64,000 bases of DNA from Erythrobacter sp. SDW2 (GTDB taxonomy: Bacteria > Pseudomonadota > Alphaproteobacteria > Sphingomonadales > Sphingomonadaceae). The notes beneath the pieces are model-generated. The model had not been told where the DNA came from. It ran no database searches and was given only the letters and a program-made list of their open reading frames with translations. This document shows positions 17,261 to 24,573 of the stretch, one piece after another (position 1 is the stretch's first letter; every line of letters begins with the position of its first letter). The DNA lies in contig NZ_CP090370.1 of NCBI RefSeq assembly GCF_021431965.1, positions 1-64,000 on the forward strand. Reading direction: 5' to 3'. Position numbers and translations under genes: made by a program.

Positions 17261-17833
17261 ATGCCAGATTGGATCCAGCAAGCGATTCTCGCGTTGGCCG
17301 CTGGTGTGATTGGATGGTTTGCTCGACGCTGGCTTACTAGGGAGCGGACTAAGGAAGAAATCGAGATCCTGTCAGGCACTGCCAAACTTGTCGAGGCACT
17401 GAACGCTTCAGGGCTATCTATGGAAGAGGCGCGATCTATTTCGAGAGACTTGTCAAAATTCGGAAATGTTCCCTCCAAAGCAACGATTGAGGCCGTGAGC
17501 ATCGGCATAGAGGATGCCATCGAAGAGTACCCCAATTCCGAAACCAGTTTCAGAATTGCTCAAAGTATGGCCAATCGCCTCACCGTTTTGGATGCGGAGC
17601 TAGCTAGTGCGATCTTTGAGGTGGAATGCGCGATCCCGAGTCGGTGGCTGGAGATGTTCCGCGAAGCCCAGACCGCTTGGGAGGCTTGGCGAGAAGCCGA
17701 GCGGCACTACTCTGGCTTTCAGTATGTGGGAGGGAGCATCATGATCATAGAGGAGCTTTCGACAGCAATCGCGATGACTGAGAGCAGAACAAACGCCCTG
17801 CGTGAGTTCCTCGCCGGCTTCCGCACTTCCTAA
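17261..17833 (+). CDS. Membrane-anchored protein with LprI-like C-terminal domain
   Basis: A 190-residue protein: a hydrophobic segment at about 5-22 (IQQAILALAAGVIGWFARRW), a helical middle, and a C-terminal stretch AWEAWREAERHYSGFQYVGG...AIAMTESRTNALREF that follows the LprI/DUF1311 pattern (named after a lysozyme-inhibitor lipoprotein). The cysteines and signal peptide of typical LprI proteins are missing. AAAGGAGG lies 6 bases before the ATG. Base composition is visibly more AT-rich than the genes on either side, which suggests acquisition. The function is unknown. Confidence 0.65.
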   Translation: MPDWIQQAILALAAGVIGWFARRWLTRERTKEEIEILSGTAKLVEALNASGLSMEEARSISRDLSKFGNVPSKATIEAVSIGIEDAIEEYPNSETSFRIAQSMANRLTVLDAELASAIFEVECAIPSRWLEMFREAQTAWEAWREAERHYSGFQYVGGSIMIIEELSTAIAMTESRTNALREFLAGFRTS

Positions 17834-17839
17834 TTTCAA

Positions 17840-18388
17840 TTACTCCGCCGCCACCGCAGCGCCGCCCTCTTCCAACCACGCTTCGCCATTGCTGTGGAGC
17901 ACACCTTCCTGCCACTCGCGCTTGTCGGCGGGGAGGTCCTTGCGGGCGATCAGGTTGAGGTCCTTGGCGCCGAGCAGGCGGCCGTCGTGGCTCAGGATCG
18001 CGACCGGGCCGATCGGCAGGCGGTCACGCTCGTCCACCAGCACCGGATCGGTGGTGACGAAATCCTCGCCATATTTCTGGCCCCACTGGCGGAGCGCCAG
18101 CATGGCGGGCAGCAGGTCGAAGCCCTTGGCCGTCAGGCGGTATTCGATCCGGCGGCGATCCTCGGCATGCGGCTCGCGGTCGAGGATGCCGTGCTCGACC
18201 AGCTTGCTGAGCCGGTTGGAGAGGATGTTGCGGGCGATGCCCAGCTCGGTCAGGAACTCTTCGAAATGGCGATAGCCGTTGAAGCTGGCGCGCAGGATCA
18301 TGAAACTCCAGCGTTCGCCCATGACTTCCAGCGCCTCGGGAAGGCCGCAATCCGACAGATCGCGGAGCGGTTCGCGTACTTCACCCAT
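17840..18388 (-). CDS. HxlR-family transcriptional regulator
   Basis: A 182-residue winged-helix protein. The HxlR/MarR-like domain spans about 10-105 with CGLPEALEVMGERWSF (the conserved Cys at 14 is used for redox or electrophile sensing in several family members), the recognition region GIARNILSNRLSKL and the wing EPHAEDRRRIEYRLTAKG. A C-terminal extension of about 75 residues is not typical of the shortest members. It is divergent from the secreted CC_3452-type protein across a 169-base spacer with inverted TTGCAACC sites. Confidence 0.9.
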   Translation of the reverse strand: MGEVREPLRDLSDCGLPEALEVMGERWSFMILRASFNGYRHFEEFLTELGIARNILSNRLSKLVEHGILDREPHAEDRRRIEYRLTAKGFDLLPAMLALRQWGQKYGEDFVTTDPVLVDERDRLPIGPVAILSHDGRLLGAKDLNLIARKDLPADKREWQEGVLHSNGEAWLEEGGAAVAAE

Positions 18389-18402
18389 AATCGATCCTCT
18401 CT

Positions 18403-18464
18403 TTGCAACCTATTTAGCGCGACATTGCACAAGGGCAAAACCGAAAGTCAGTTTTGGGTTGCAA
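18403..18464. promoter_or_regulatory. Inverted TTGCAACC / GGTTGCAA sites in divergent promoter region
   Basis: TTGCAACC at 18403-18410 and its reverse complement GGTTGCAA at 18457-18464 flank a relatively AT-rich stretch between the HxlR gene and the 18558 gene. The second copy continues into AAGTTGTAAGTTGCAA when read on the minus strand, a further partial dyad. Candidate autoregulatory operator of the HxlR protein; inferred only from position and symmetry. Confidence 0.4.
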
Positions 18465-18557
18465 CTTACAACTTAATACATTAGGTGGTGATTCGCAACT
18501 GATCGACCTATCGGTCAATGCACCCCCAACTGCAACCCCCAAAGAAGGACCCTCTCC

Positions 18558-18905
18558 ATGTCTTCTTTTGCCCACACTGCTCGCAATGCCTCGATCGGCA
18601 CCCTCGCCCTTGTCTACACCGCGCTGACCTTCAGCGTGGCCGCTGTCCCGACCCCGGCCGAAGCAGCCGACACCGCCCCCTACTACCGCGCCGAACTGGC
18701 CCAGCCGGTCGAAGCCGGTATCGAGATTGTGCGCGGCACGGCCTGGTCATGCAAGGGGACGGTTTGCGTTGCCAACAAGGGAAATTCGCGCCCGGCCATC
18801 ATCTGCCAGCGCCTCGCTGACAAGAAGGGCGAGATCGTTTCGTTCAAGATCGAAGGCGAAGCCCTGCCGGCGGAAGACCTGGCCAAGTGCCAGGGCCGCA
18901 TCTGA
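18558..18905 (+). CDS. CC_3452-type secreted protein of unknown function
   Basis: A 115-residue precursor with a signal peptide (to about AEA, 37) and a small mature domain with YYRAELAQPVEAG, WSCKGTVCVANKGNSRP and a C-terminal LAKCQGRI. The cysteine pattern and motif order match the small periplasmic CC_3452 family, frequent in Caulobacter and sphingomonads; its function is not known. A strong intrinsic terminator follows. Confidence 0.75.
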   Translation: MSSFAHTARNASIGTLALVYTALTFSVAAVPTPAEAADTAPYYRAELAQPVEAGIEIVRGTAWSCKGTVCVANKGNSRPAIICQRLADKKGEIVSFKIEGEALPAEDLAKCQGRI

Positions 18906-18964
18906 TCGCCTGACAAAAGGTTACTCCCCCGCTCAATTCACTCCGTCTGAGCGGAACTCCGGAA

Positions 18965-18997
18965 GGCTCCCGGCACCCCGCCGGGAGCCTCTTTTTA
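18965..18997 (+). terminator. Intrinsic terminator
   Basis: Perfect 10-bp stem GGCTCCCGGC / GCCGGGAGCC (18965-18974, 18980-18989), loop ACCCC, then TCTTTTT. It ends the CC_3452-type gene transcript and slightly overlaps the end of the convergent HAD gene at 18995. Confidence 0.9.
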
Positions 18998-19609
18998 TGG
19001 CGCGATCAACCCGCGCTCCAGCAGGTCGGCCTCGAGCGCCCCGGCGTGGCTGAAGTGGTGGACGTGCCACCCCAGCGATGCTGCCCCCGCGATGTTGTCG
19101 GCATTGTCGTCGATGAACAGCATCGCCTGTGGCTCGAAGCCGAAGCGGCGTGCGGCGAGGCGGAAGATCTGCGGTTCGGGCTTCACCAGCCGCTCGCGCC
19201 CGGATACGACGATATCGCGCATGTGGCCCAGCACCGGCTCGGTCGGCAGATATTGCTCCCAGAATTCGGCCCCGAAATTGGTGATGGCGAACAGCGGCAC
19301 CTCGCGCGCCGCCAGCCGCTCGATCAGCAGGTGGGTGCCCGGAACCCGCCCGGGGATCGAATCGGTGAAATTGGCGGCGTAGTGATCGATGACATGTGCG
19401 TAGCGGGGGAACAGCGCCTTGCGTTCGGGGACCATCTCGGCCAGCGGGCGCCCGCCATCATGCTGGAAATGCCATGTCTCGGTGATGACATGGGCATGGA
19501 CCCAGGCGCGCTCCGCTGGATCGTCGATGCATTTGGCGACCAGATGCCCAAGGTCCCACTGGGCGATCACGCGACCCACATCGAACACCACAGCTTGCAC
19601 TTCGCTCAC
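18995..19609 (-). CDS. HAD-superfamily hydrolase (subfamily IA)
   Basis: A 204-residue phosphatase-like protein. Motif I reads FDVGRVIAQWD (nucleophile D10, with Gly where many HADs have the second Asp, as in the YihX sugar phosphatase), motif II is ITNFG, motif III is the KPEPQIF Lys, and motif IV is FIDDNADNI. The cap region is short and helical. It starts with GTG at 19607-19609 and has GAGGTGA upstream. The likely substrate is a sugar or nucleotide phosphate; not determinable here. Confidence 0.88.
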   Translation of the reverse strand: MSEVQAVVFDVGRVIAQWDLGHLVAKCIDDPAERAWVHAHVITETWHFQHDGGRPLAEMVPERKALFPRYAHVIDHYAANFTDSIPGRVPGTHLLIERLAAREVPLFAITNFGAEFWEQYLPTEPVLGHMRDIVVSGRERLVKPEPQIFRLAARRFGFEPQAMLFIDDNADNIAGAASLGWHVHHFSHAGALEADLLERGLIAP

Positions 19610-19635
19610 AATTCACCTCGTCCAGAAACGGCTCC

Positions 19636-19665
19636 GGCCCGCTCTCCAGTCTAGGAGAGCGGGCC
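19636..19665. terminator. Strong hairpin downstream of the L36 gene
   Basis: Perfect 12-bp stem GGCCCGCTCTCC / GGAGAGCGGGCC with loop AGTCTA. It lies between the L36 gene (minus strand, ends 19714) and the HAD gene start. No strong U-tract follows on the minus strand (GGAGCCGTTTC), so it may be a Rho-assisted terminator or 3' stabiliser of the L36 transcript. Confidence 0.6.
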
Positions 19666-19713
19666 GAGACAGTATGGCGGGATCGACGTGGCCAATCCCG
19701 AACCAGCGATCGA

Positions 19714-19839
19714 TTAGCCCTGGCGCGCCTTGAAGCGGCGGTTGGTCTTGTTGATCACATAGGTGCGGCCGCGACGACGGATCACGCGGCAATCCCGGTG
19801 ACGGTCCTTCAGCGACTTGAGGCTGTTGCGAATCTTCAT
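19714..19839 (-). CDS. ykgO: 50S ribosomal protein L36, zinc-independent type
   Basis: A 41-residue basic protein: [19 protein letters not shown], then [22 protein letters not shown]. Standard L36 (RpmJ) holds zinc with a CxxC...C...H set; here only one Cys remains, as in the YkgO/type B paralogue made under zinc limitation. In many alphaproteobacteria this is the only L36. It is flanked by a hairpin on each side, giving it its own transcription unit. Confidence 0.92.
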   Translation of the reverse strand: MKIRNSLKSLKDRHRDCRVIRRRGRTYVINKTNRRFKARQG

Positions 19840-19848
19840 GGGTCTGGT

Positions 19849-19888
19849 CCTGAAAAATAAACAGGCATCGGAGATGGTCTCCGATGCC
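19849..19888 (-). terminator. Intrinsic terminator of galE
   Basis: On the minus strand: an 11-bp perfect stem GGCATCGGAGA / TCTCCGATGCC (19864-19874, 19878-19888, 3-nt loop), then TGTTTATTTTTC. It lies downstream of galE and upstream of the L36 gene, so L36 needs its own promoter in the short remaining interval or receives read-through. Confidence 0.85.
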
Positions 19889-19950
19889 GGAAATTCAAGC
19901 GCGCCCCCTAGGGGGAGAATCGCCGCGCGTCAACCTCGCGCTGATGAGTC

Positions 19951-20955
19951 TTACCGCAGTTCGGTCAGCTTGCGCTCCCACTGCAATGCGTGGGCGATGA
20001 TGGTGTCGAGATCGGCGTGCTGCGGCTGCCACGGCAGGGTGGCGCGGATACGCGACGGGTCGGAGATCAGCGAGGCCGGATCGCCCGCCCGGCGCGGAGC
20101 CATGACCCGCTCGATCGTGCGGTTGGTCACCCGGTCGACCGCGTCGAGCACTTCCATGACCGAGAACCCCCGGCCATAGCCGCAATTCATCGTCAGCGAA
20201 CGCGCAGGCTCGGCGATCAGCGCGTCGAGCGCCAGCACATGCGCCGCCGCCAGGTCGCTGACATGGATATAGTCGCGCACCCCGGTGCCGTCGGGCGTGT
20301 CGAAATCGGTCCCGAACACGCTCACGCTCTCGCGCTTGCCCAGCGCGGCCTCGACCGCGACCTTGATCAGATGCGTCGCCCCGGCAGTCGATTGCCCGGT
20401 GCGGCCCAGCGGATCGGCCCCCGCGACATTGAAATAACGCAGCGCGCAGTGATTGATCGGATGCGCGGCGGAGGTATCGGCCAGCATCTGCTCGGTCATC
20501 AGCTTGGACCAGCCATAGGGATTGATCGGGACCTTGGGCGTATCCTCGGTGACAGCGGCGACATCGGGGATGCCATAGGTCGCGGCGGTCGAGCTGAAGA
20601 TAAAATGCCTGACCCCGGCAACGACCGCCGCCTCGATCAGCGCGCGGCTCTTCACCGTGTTGTTGTGGTAATAGAACAGCGGCTTCTCGACCGATTCCGG
20701 CACCACGATCGAGCCGGCGAAATGCATCACCGCACCGATCTGCTGCTCGGCGAAGATGCGGGCGAGCAGCGCCTGATCCTCGATATCGCCTTCATACAGC
20801 GGCACGCCATCAGGGATGGCAAAGCGGAAGCCGGTGGTGAGATTGTCGATCACCGCCACCTTGCGCCCGGCATCCTTGAGCGCGAGCACGGCGTGGCTGC
20901 CGATATAGCCGGCGCCGCCGGTGACGAGGACGGGAACATCTGCGGGCTTGGTCAT
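19951..20955 (-). CDS. galE: UDP-glucose 4-epimerase
   Basis: Interconverts UDP-glucose and UDP-galactose for polysaccharide and LPS synthesis. The 334-residue extended SDR has the NAD-binding GGAGYIGSH (13-21), the catalytic SSTAATYG Ser and YGWSK Tyr/Lys, and the sugar-binding RYFNVAGAD. An intrinsic terminator follows. No other sugar genes are adjacent, so other UDP-hexose specificities are possible but less likely. Confidence 0.94.
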   Translation of the reverse strand: MTKPADVPVLVTGGAGYIGSHAVLALKDAGRKVAVIDNLTTGFRFAIPDGVPLYEGDIEDQALLARIFAEQQIGAVMHFAGSIVVPESVEKPLFYYHNNTVKSRALIEAAVVAGVRHFIFSSTAATYGIPDVAAVTEDTPKVPINPYGWSKLMTEQMLADTSAAHPINHCALRYFNVAGADPLGRTGQSTAGATHLIKVAVEAALGKRESVSVFGTDFDTPDGTGVRDYIHVSDLAAAHVLALDALIAEPARSLTMNCGYGRGFSVMEVLDAVDRVTNRTIERVMAPRRAGDPASLISDPSRIRATLPWQPQHADLDTIIAHALQWERKLTELR

Positions 20956-21089
20956 GGGCCCTGCCCATAGCAGCGCGCTCCGCCCAAGTGGTTAACGGAT
21001 TGGCAGCTATCACCATTTTACAGGCCGCCAAGCGCTGGTCGAGCCCGGCCGCAAACGCTACCATCCAGGACGGGAAAAGGAGAAAGACA

Positions 21090-21695
21090 ATGCACCGCTT
21101 CGCGCTTGCGCTGGTCGCCTCACTCGCAATGGCCGGTTGCGCGTTGCCGCCGACCGGGCCGGTCCAGGTCACCCGCTTCGTTTCGCAGCCCGCGATCGAA
21201 CGGCTCGGCAGCGGCACCATCTTCGTCGAAACGGCTCCGGGCGAGAACGGCGACGAAGACGCCCTGCGCACCTACAAGGCGGCGATCGCACGACAACTGG
21301 TTGCGCTCGGTTATCGCGAGACGTCGCGCGATCAGGCCGGGCAAGTGGCACAAGTGCGAGTGTCGCGCACAGTGATCGATGCGGCTGCCTCGCGCGGGCC
21401 CGTCAGCGTCGGCGTGGGCGGATCGACCGGAACCTATGGTTCGGGCGTCGGCCTCGGCATCGGCCTCAACCTCGGCGGCGGCAAGGCCAGGGAGCAGGTC
21501 TCGACCCGGCTGGAGGTCCGCATCAACGATGCGCTGACCGGCCAGAGCCTGTGGGAAGGGCGCGCGCTGTTCGATGTTGCCAGCACCGCGCTCCTCGCCG
21601 ATAGCGCGCAAAACGCCTCGGTCATGGTCGAGGCATTGTTCCAGGAATTCCCCGGCAATGACGGAGAAACCGTCGAAGTGTCGGTTGCCAAATAG
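21090..21695 (+). CDS. DUF4136-type lipoprotein
   Basis: A 201-residue envelope protein. The signal MHRFALALVASLAMAGC gives a lipidated Cys at about 17. The mature part has the DUF4136 layout: FVETAPG..., QLVALGYRE..., a conserved glycine-rich turn (VGVGGSTGTYGSGVGLGIG) and a C-terminal RINDALTGQSLWEGRALFD. The function is unknown; family members often sit in the outer membrane. AGGAG precedes the ATG at 21090. The M14 peptidase gene starts 17 bases later, so they are probably co-transcribed. Confidence 0.82.
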   Translation: MHRFALALVASLAMAGCALPPTGPVQVTRFVSQPAIERLGSGTIFVETAPGENGDEDALRTYKAAIARQLVALGYRETSRDQAGQVAQVRVSRTVIDAAASRGPVSVGVGGSTGTYGSGVGLGIGLNLGGGKAREQVSTRLEVRINDALTGQSLWEGRALFDVASTALLADSAQNASVMVEALFQEFPGNDGETVEVSVAK

Positions 21696-21712
21696 CCCAT
21701 ACGAGTGAGTGA

Positions 21713-22843
21713 ATGACCAACATTACCATCGATACCAATTTCGACAGCGGCAATATCCAGGTGCTGGCCGTCGACGGCGCAACTGCCACGCTGGCCATCA
21801 ACAAGGATCACATGAGCGAGTTCGCCCAGTGGTTCCATTTCCGCGTCACCGGCGCGGCGGGCCGCGAGCTGGTGCTCAAGATCACCGGGCTCAACGACAG
21901 CGCCTATCCGGCGGGTTGGCCCGGCTACAACGCCTGTGTCTCGGAAGACCGCGAATACTGGGCGCGGGCGGCGAGCGAGTTCGACCAGATCGCCGACAAC
22001 GGCACGCTGACGATCCGCTACACCCCGGTGAGCGATATCGCCTGGTTCGCCTATTTCGCGCCCTATTCGATGGAGCGCCACCACGACCTGATCGCCGAGG
22101 CCGCCGCCAGCGAAGGCGTCGGCTACCAGCGGCTCGGCCACTCGCTCGACGGCCAGCCGATCGACTATCTGACCTTCGGCGAAGGCGAGACCACCGTCTG
22201 GCTGACCGCCCGTCAGCATCCGGGTGAGACCCAGGCCGAATGGTGGATGGAAGGCATGCTGGAACTGATGACCGACCTGTCGGACTCGGTCGCCCGCCGC
22301 CTTCGCGAGCGTTGCACCTTCCACGTCGTGCCCAATTGCAACCCCGACGGCTCGCGCCGCGGGCATTTGCGCACCAACGCCGTGGGCGTGAACCTCAACC
22401 GCGAATGGGAAACCCCGACCGCCGAGAAATCGCCCGAAGTGCTGTGCATTCGTGACAGGATGGACATCACCGGGGTCGATTTCGCCATGGACGTGCATGG
22501 CGATGAGGCGATCCCGGCAGTGTTCCTCGCGGGATACGAAGGCATCCCCGACCTCAAGCCCGATCACATCGGCGGCTTCAACCGCTACGAGGCGATTCTT
22601 GACCGCCGCACGCCCGATTTCCAGACCGAGCTCGGCTATACCAAGTCGGCCCCGGGCAAGGCTAATCTGACCATGTGCACCACCCAGCTGGCGCACCGCT
22701 ACGGCGCGGTCGCGATGACGCTGGAGATGCCCTACAAGGACCACAAGGCCGCCGCCGAACCGGAGCAGGAATGGTCGCCCGAGCGCTGCAAGCAACTGGG
22801 CAAGGACTGCATGGCCGCGCTGCTGGAGTGGCTGGAGGGCTAG
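21713..22843 (+). CDS. M14-family zinc carboxypeptidase (cytosolic CCP-like)
   Basis: A 376-residue protein with an N-terminal beta-sandwich (1-130) and a C-terminal M14 catalytic domain, the arrangement of cytosolic carboxypeptidases (M14D). Zinc ligands are seen in [12 protein letters not shown] (HxxE) and MDVHGDE; the catalytic Glu is in TLEMPYKD; the substrate Arg/Asn region is [14 protein letters not shown]. There is no signal peptide, so it should act inside the cell on peptide or protein C termini. The bacterial role is not established. Confidence 0.9.
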   Translation: MTNITIDTNFDSGNIQVLAVDGATATLAINKDHMSEFAQWFHFRVTGAAGRELVLKITGLNDSAYPAGWPGYNACVSEDREYWARAASEFDQIADNGTLTIRYTPVSDIAWFAYFAPYSMERHHDLIAEAAASEGVGYQRLGHSLDGQPIDYLTFGEGETTVWLTARQHPGETQAEWWMEGMLELMTDLSDSVARRLRERCTFHVVPNCNPDGSRRGHLRTNAVGVNLNREWETPTAEKSPEVLCIRDRMDITGVDFAMDVHGDEAIPAVFLAGYEGIPDLKPDHIGGFNRYEAILDRRTPDFQTELGYTKSAPGKANLTMCTTQLAHRYGAVAMTLEMPYKDHKAAAEPEQEWSPERCKQLGKDCMAALLEWLEG

Positions 22844-23256
22844 TCGAGCGCCGCCGGACCGAATGCGTGCGGCAGCAGTTCGCTCAGCTTTACTCGCCGA
22901 ACCTCGTCCGCGCCCACGCACAGCACCTCGGGATCGGTCCCACCCAATTGCGCCAGTTCGTTGAGCACCTGCCGGCACCGCCCGCATGGCGTGATCGGCG
23001 CACCGCCGCCCTTGTCTCCCGGGCCGACCACCGCGACCGCCACCAACCCCCCGCGCACGCCGCCAGCCATGGCCTTGGCGACCGCGACCGTCTCGGCGCA
23101 GAGCGCGAGGCCGTAGCTGGCGTTCTCGATATTGGTTCCCGTCACCACGCTGCCATCGGCAAAGCGCAGCGCCGCGCCGACAGGGTAGTCTGAGTAGGGG
23201 GAGTAGGATTGGAGTGCCGCCTCGCGCGCGGCGGCGATCAGGTCATTATCAGTCAC
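22840..23256 (-). CDS. cdd: Cytidine deaminase
   Basis: Deaminates cytidine and deoxycytidine in pyrimidine salvage. The 138 residues carry the zinc site C53-A-E55 ([11 protein letters not shown]) and PCGRC (C91, C94) with the proton-shuttling E55, plus the substrate motif [18 protein letters not shown]. It starts with GTG at 23254-23256, overlapping the stop of the GH25-like gene in GTGA. Its end overlaps the convergent M14 gene by 4 bases. Confidence 0.94.
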   Translation of the reverse strand: MTDNDLIAAAREAALQSYSPYSDYPVGAALRFADGSVVTGTNIENASYGLALCAETVAVAKAMAGGVRGGLVAVAVVGPGDKGGGAPITPCGRCRQVLNELAQLGGTDPEVLCVGADEVRRVKLSELLPHAFGPAALD

Positions 23257-23957
23257 GGTCGCACCACCACCCATTCCAGCGGTTCGCTTGCGGCCTCGGT
23301 CATCAGGCCCTCGTTGGCGCTCCATAGCATCCATGGCCGCACTGTGTAGCCCGGTTCGAAACGGGTGCGCACCACCCACAACTGGCGCTCGAGCTTGGCG
23401 GAGACGCCGTAGGCCGCCTCGAACTCGGGATAGACTTTCAAAATCACCGGCTTGCCGCTGTGGCGTTCGACCTGGTTGATGAAAGTCATCAGCTCGCTTT
23501 CGACTGCTGCCTCGCTGACCGGGGTCGGGCAGTTCTCCGCTGTGCCGGCCAGCGCAATCGCGGGCGGCAGCATGTCGGCGCTGCGCGGGACCATGGTGAC
23601 GAAATTGGCCGACTGGCCATCGGCCTTGAGGCAGGGATCGAAGCGGTGGACCGCCCCGACCTGCAAGCCCGCCTCGCGCGCGCGGGCGAGATTGCGCACG
23701 AAGGCCGCGTCCTTGGCCCGCTCGCCGCCGCTGGCATCGAGATAGGCGAAGCTGCCGCCGATTGCTGCAATGGTGCGGAAATTGACCTCGCCATCGGCCG
23801 CACCGACCTCGACCCCCTGGTCGGGGTAGGCCGATTCGGCCGGACGCCAGTCGCGCAGGCTCCACCAGAACCAGCCACCCGCGATCACCCCGACCAGCAC
23901 CAGCGCGCCCAGCACGCGCCATAGCCAACCACGGCGGCCCTGCCCCTTTCGCGCCAT
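23253..23957 (-). CDS. GH25 (lysozyme)-like membrane-anchored protein, catalytic acids replaced
   Basis: A 234-residue protein with one N-terminal TM anchor (about 11-33) and a GH25 barrel outside. Family landmarks remain: GVEVGAADGEVNF (usually GVDVSxxQGxIDW), the barrel strands, and WMLWSANE. The family PPxxDxE strand reads PPAIALA (131-137), so both acidic residues are Ala, and the first motif Asp is Glu50. It may therefore bind rather than cut peptidoglycan. It is coupled to cdd (GTGA overlap) and lies just after the UPF0262 gene. Confidence 0.75.
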   Translation of the reverse strand: MARKGQGRRGWLWRVLGALVLVGVIAGGWFWWSLRDWRPAESAYPDQGVEVGAADGEVNFRTIAAIGGSFAYLDASGGERAKDAAFVRNLARAREAGLQVGAVHRFDPCLKADGQSANFVTMVPRSADMLPPAIALAGTAENCPTPVSEAAVESELMTFINQVERHSGKPVILKVYPEFEAAYGVSAKLERQLWVVRTRFEPGYTVRPWMLWSANEGLMTEAASEPLEWVVVRP

Positions 23958-23961
23958 GCCG

Positions 23962-24444
23962 TCAGCCCTTGATGTGGAGCACGCAGATCAGCGTGAACAG
24001 GCGGCGGGCGGTGGGAAAATCGGTCTCGACCTTGCCCTCGAGCCGCTCCAGCAGCAGCTCGGCCGCGTGGTTGTGAACGCCCCGGCGGGCCATGTCGATG
24101 GTCTCGATCTCGGCCGGGGTGGCCTTGCGGATGGCCTGGTAATAGCTGTCGCAAATGGCGAAATATTCGCGGATCGGGCGGCGAAACCGGGCGAGGCCCA
24201 GTACCAGCATTTCCAGCGGCTCGTCGCCATCGGTGCGGATATCGAGCGCCAGTCGCCCGTCCTGCACTGAAAGCTTGAGCCGATAGGGGCCGTGATGTCC
24301 GGCCTCGGCAGCGCGGATCGGCTTGAAGGTGTTTTCCTCGATCAGGTCGTAGATCGCGACCCGCCGCTCCTGCTCGACATCGGCATTCCGCCACAGGATC
24401 GTGTCCTCGTCGAGTTCGATATGGGAGATGCGGTGCTGGGCCAT
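23962..24444 (-). CDS. UPF0262 family protein
   Basis: A 160-residue protein, closely matching the alphaproteobacterial UPF0262 pattern: HIELDEDTILWRNADVEQE, AIYDLIEENTF, FRRPIREYFAICDSYYQAI, IDMARRGVHN and the C-terminal TARRLFTLICVLHIKG. The function is unknown; no signal peptide. The start at 24442-24444 gives the conserved N terminus. Divergent from dnaB. Confidence 0.88.
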   Translation of the reverse strand: MAQHRISHIELDEDTILWRNADVEQERRVAIYDLIEENTFKPIRAAEAGHHGPYRLKLSVQDGRLALDIRTDGDEPLEMLVLGLARFRRPIREYFAICDSYYQAIRKATPAEIETIDMARRGVHNHAAELLLERLEGKVETDFPTARRLFTLICVLHIKG

Positions 24445-24506
24445 CGGAAGCCCCGCTTTCGCAGATTTTCGCGAGCCGGGGCAAGCGCCTTGCGCACTCA
24501 TCCCCA

Positions 24507-24515
24507 CTATCCACA
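24507..24515 (+). promoter_or_regulatory. DnaA-box-like site upstream of dnaB
   Basis: CTATCCACA matches the DnaA consensus TTATCCACA at 8 of 9 positions and lies 59 bases before the dnaB start, in the 129-base divergent region with the UPF0262 gene. It may let DnaA modulate dnaB expression; a single site could also occur by chance. Confidence 0.35.
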
Positions 24516-24573
24516 ACCGAGCGATGCAAAGTGGCACTTGCGCAACGTCGCGGACCCTGCGCATTCAGCGCGG

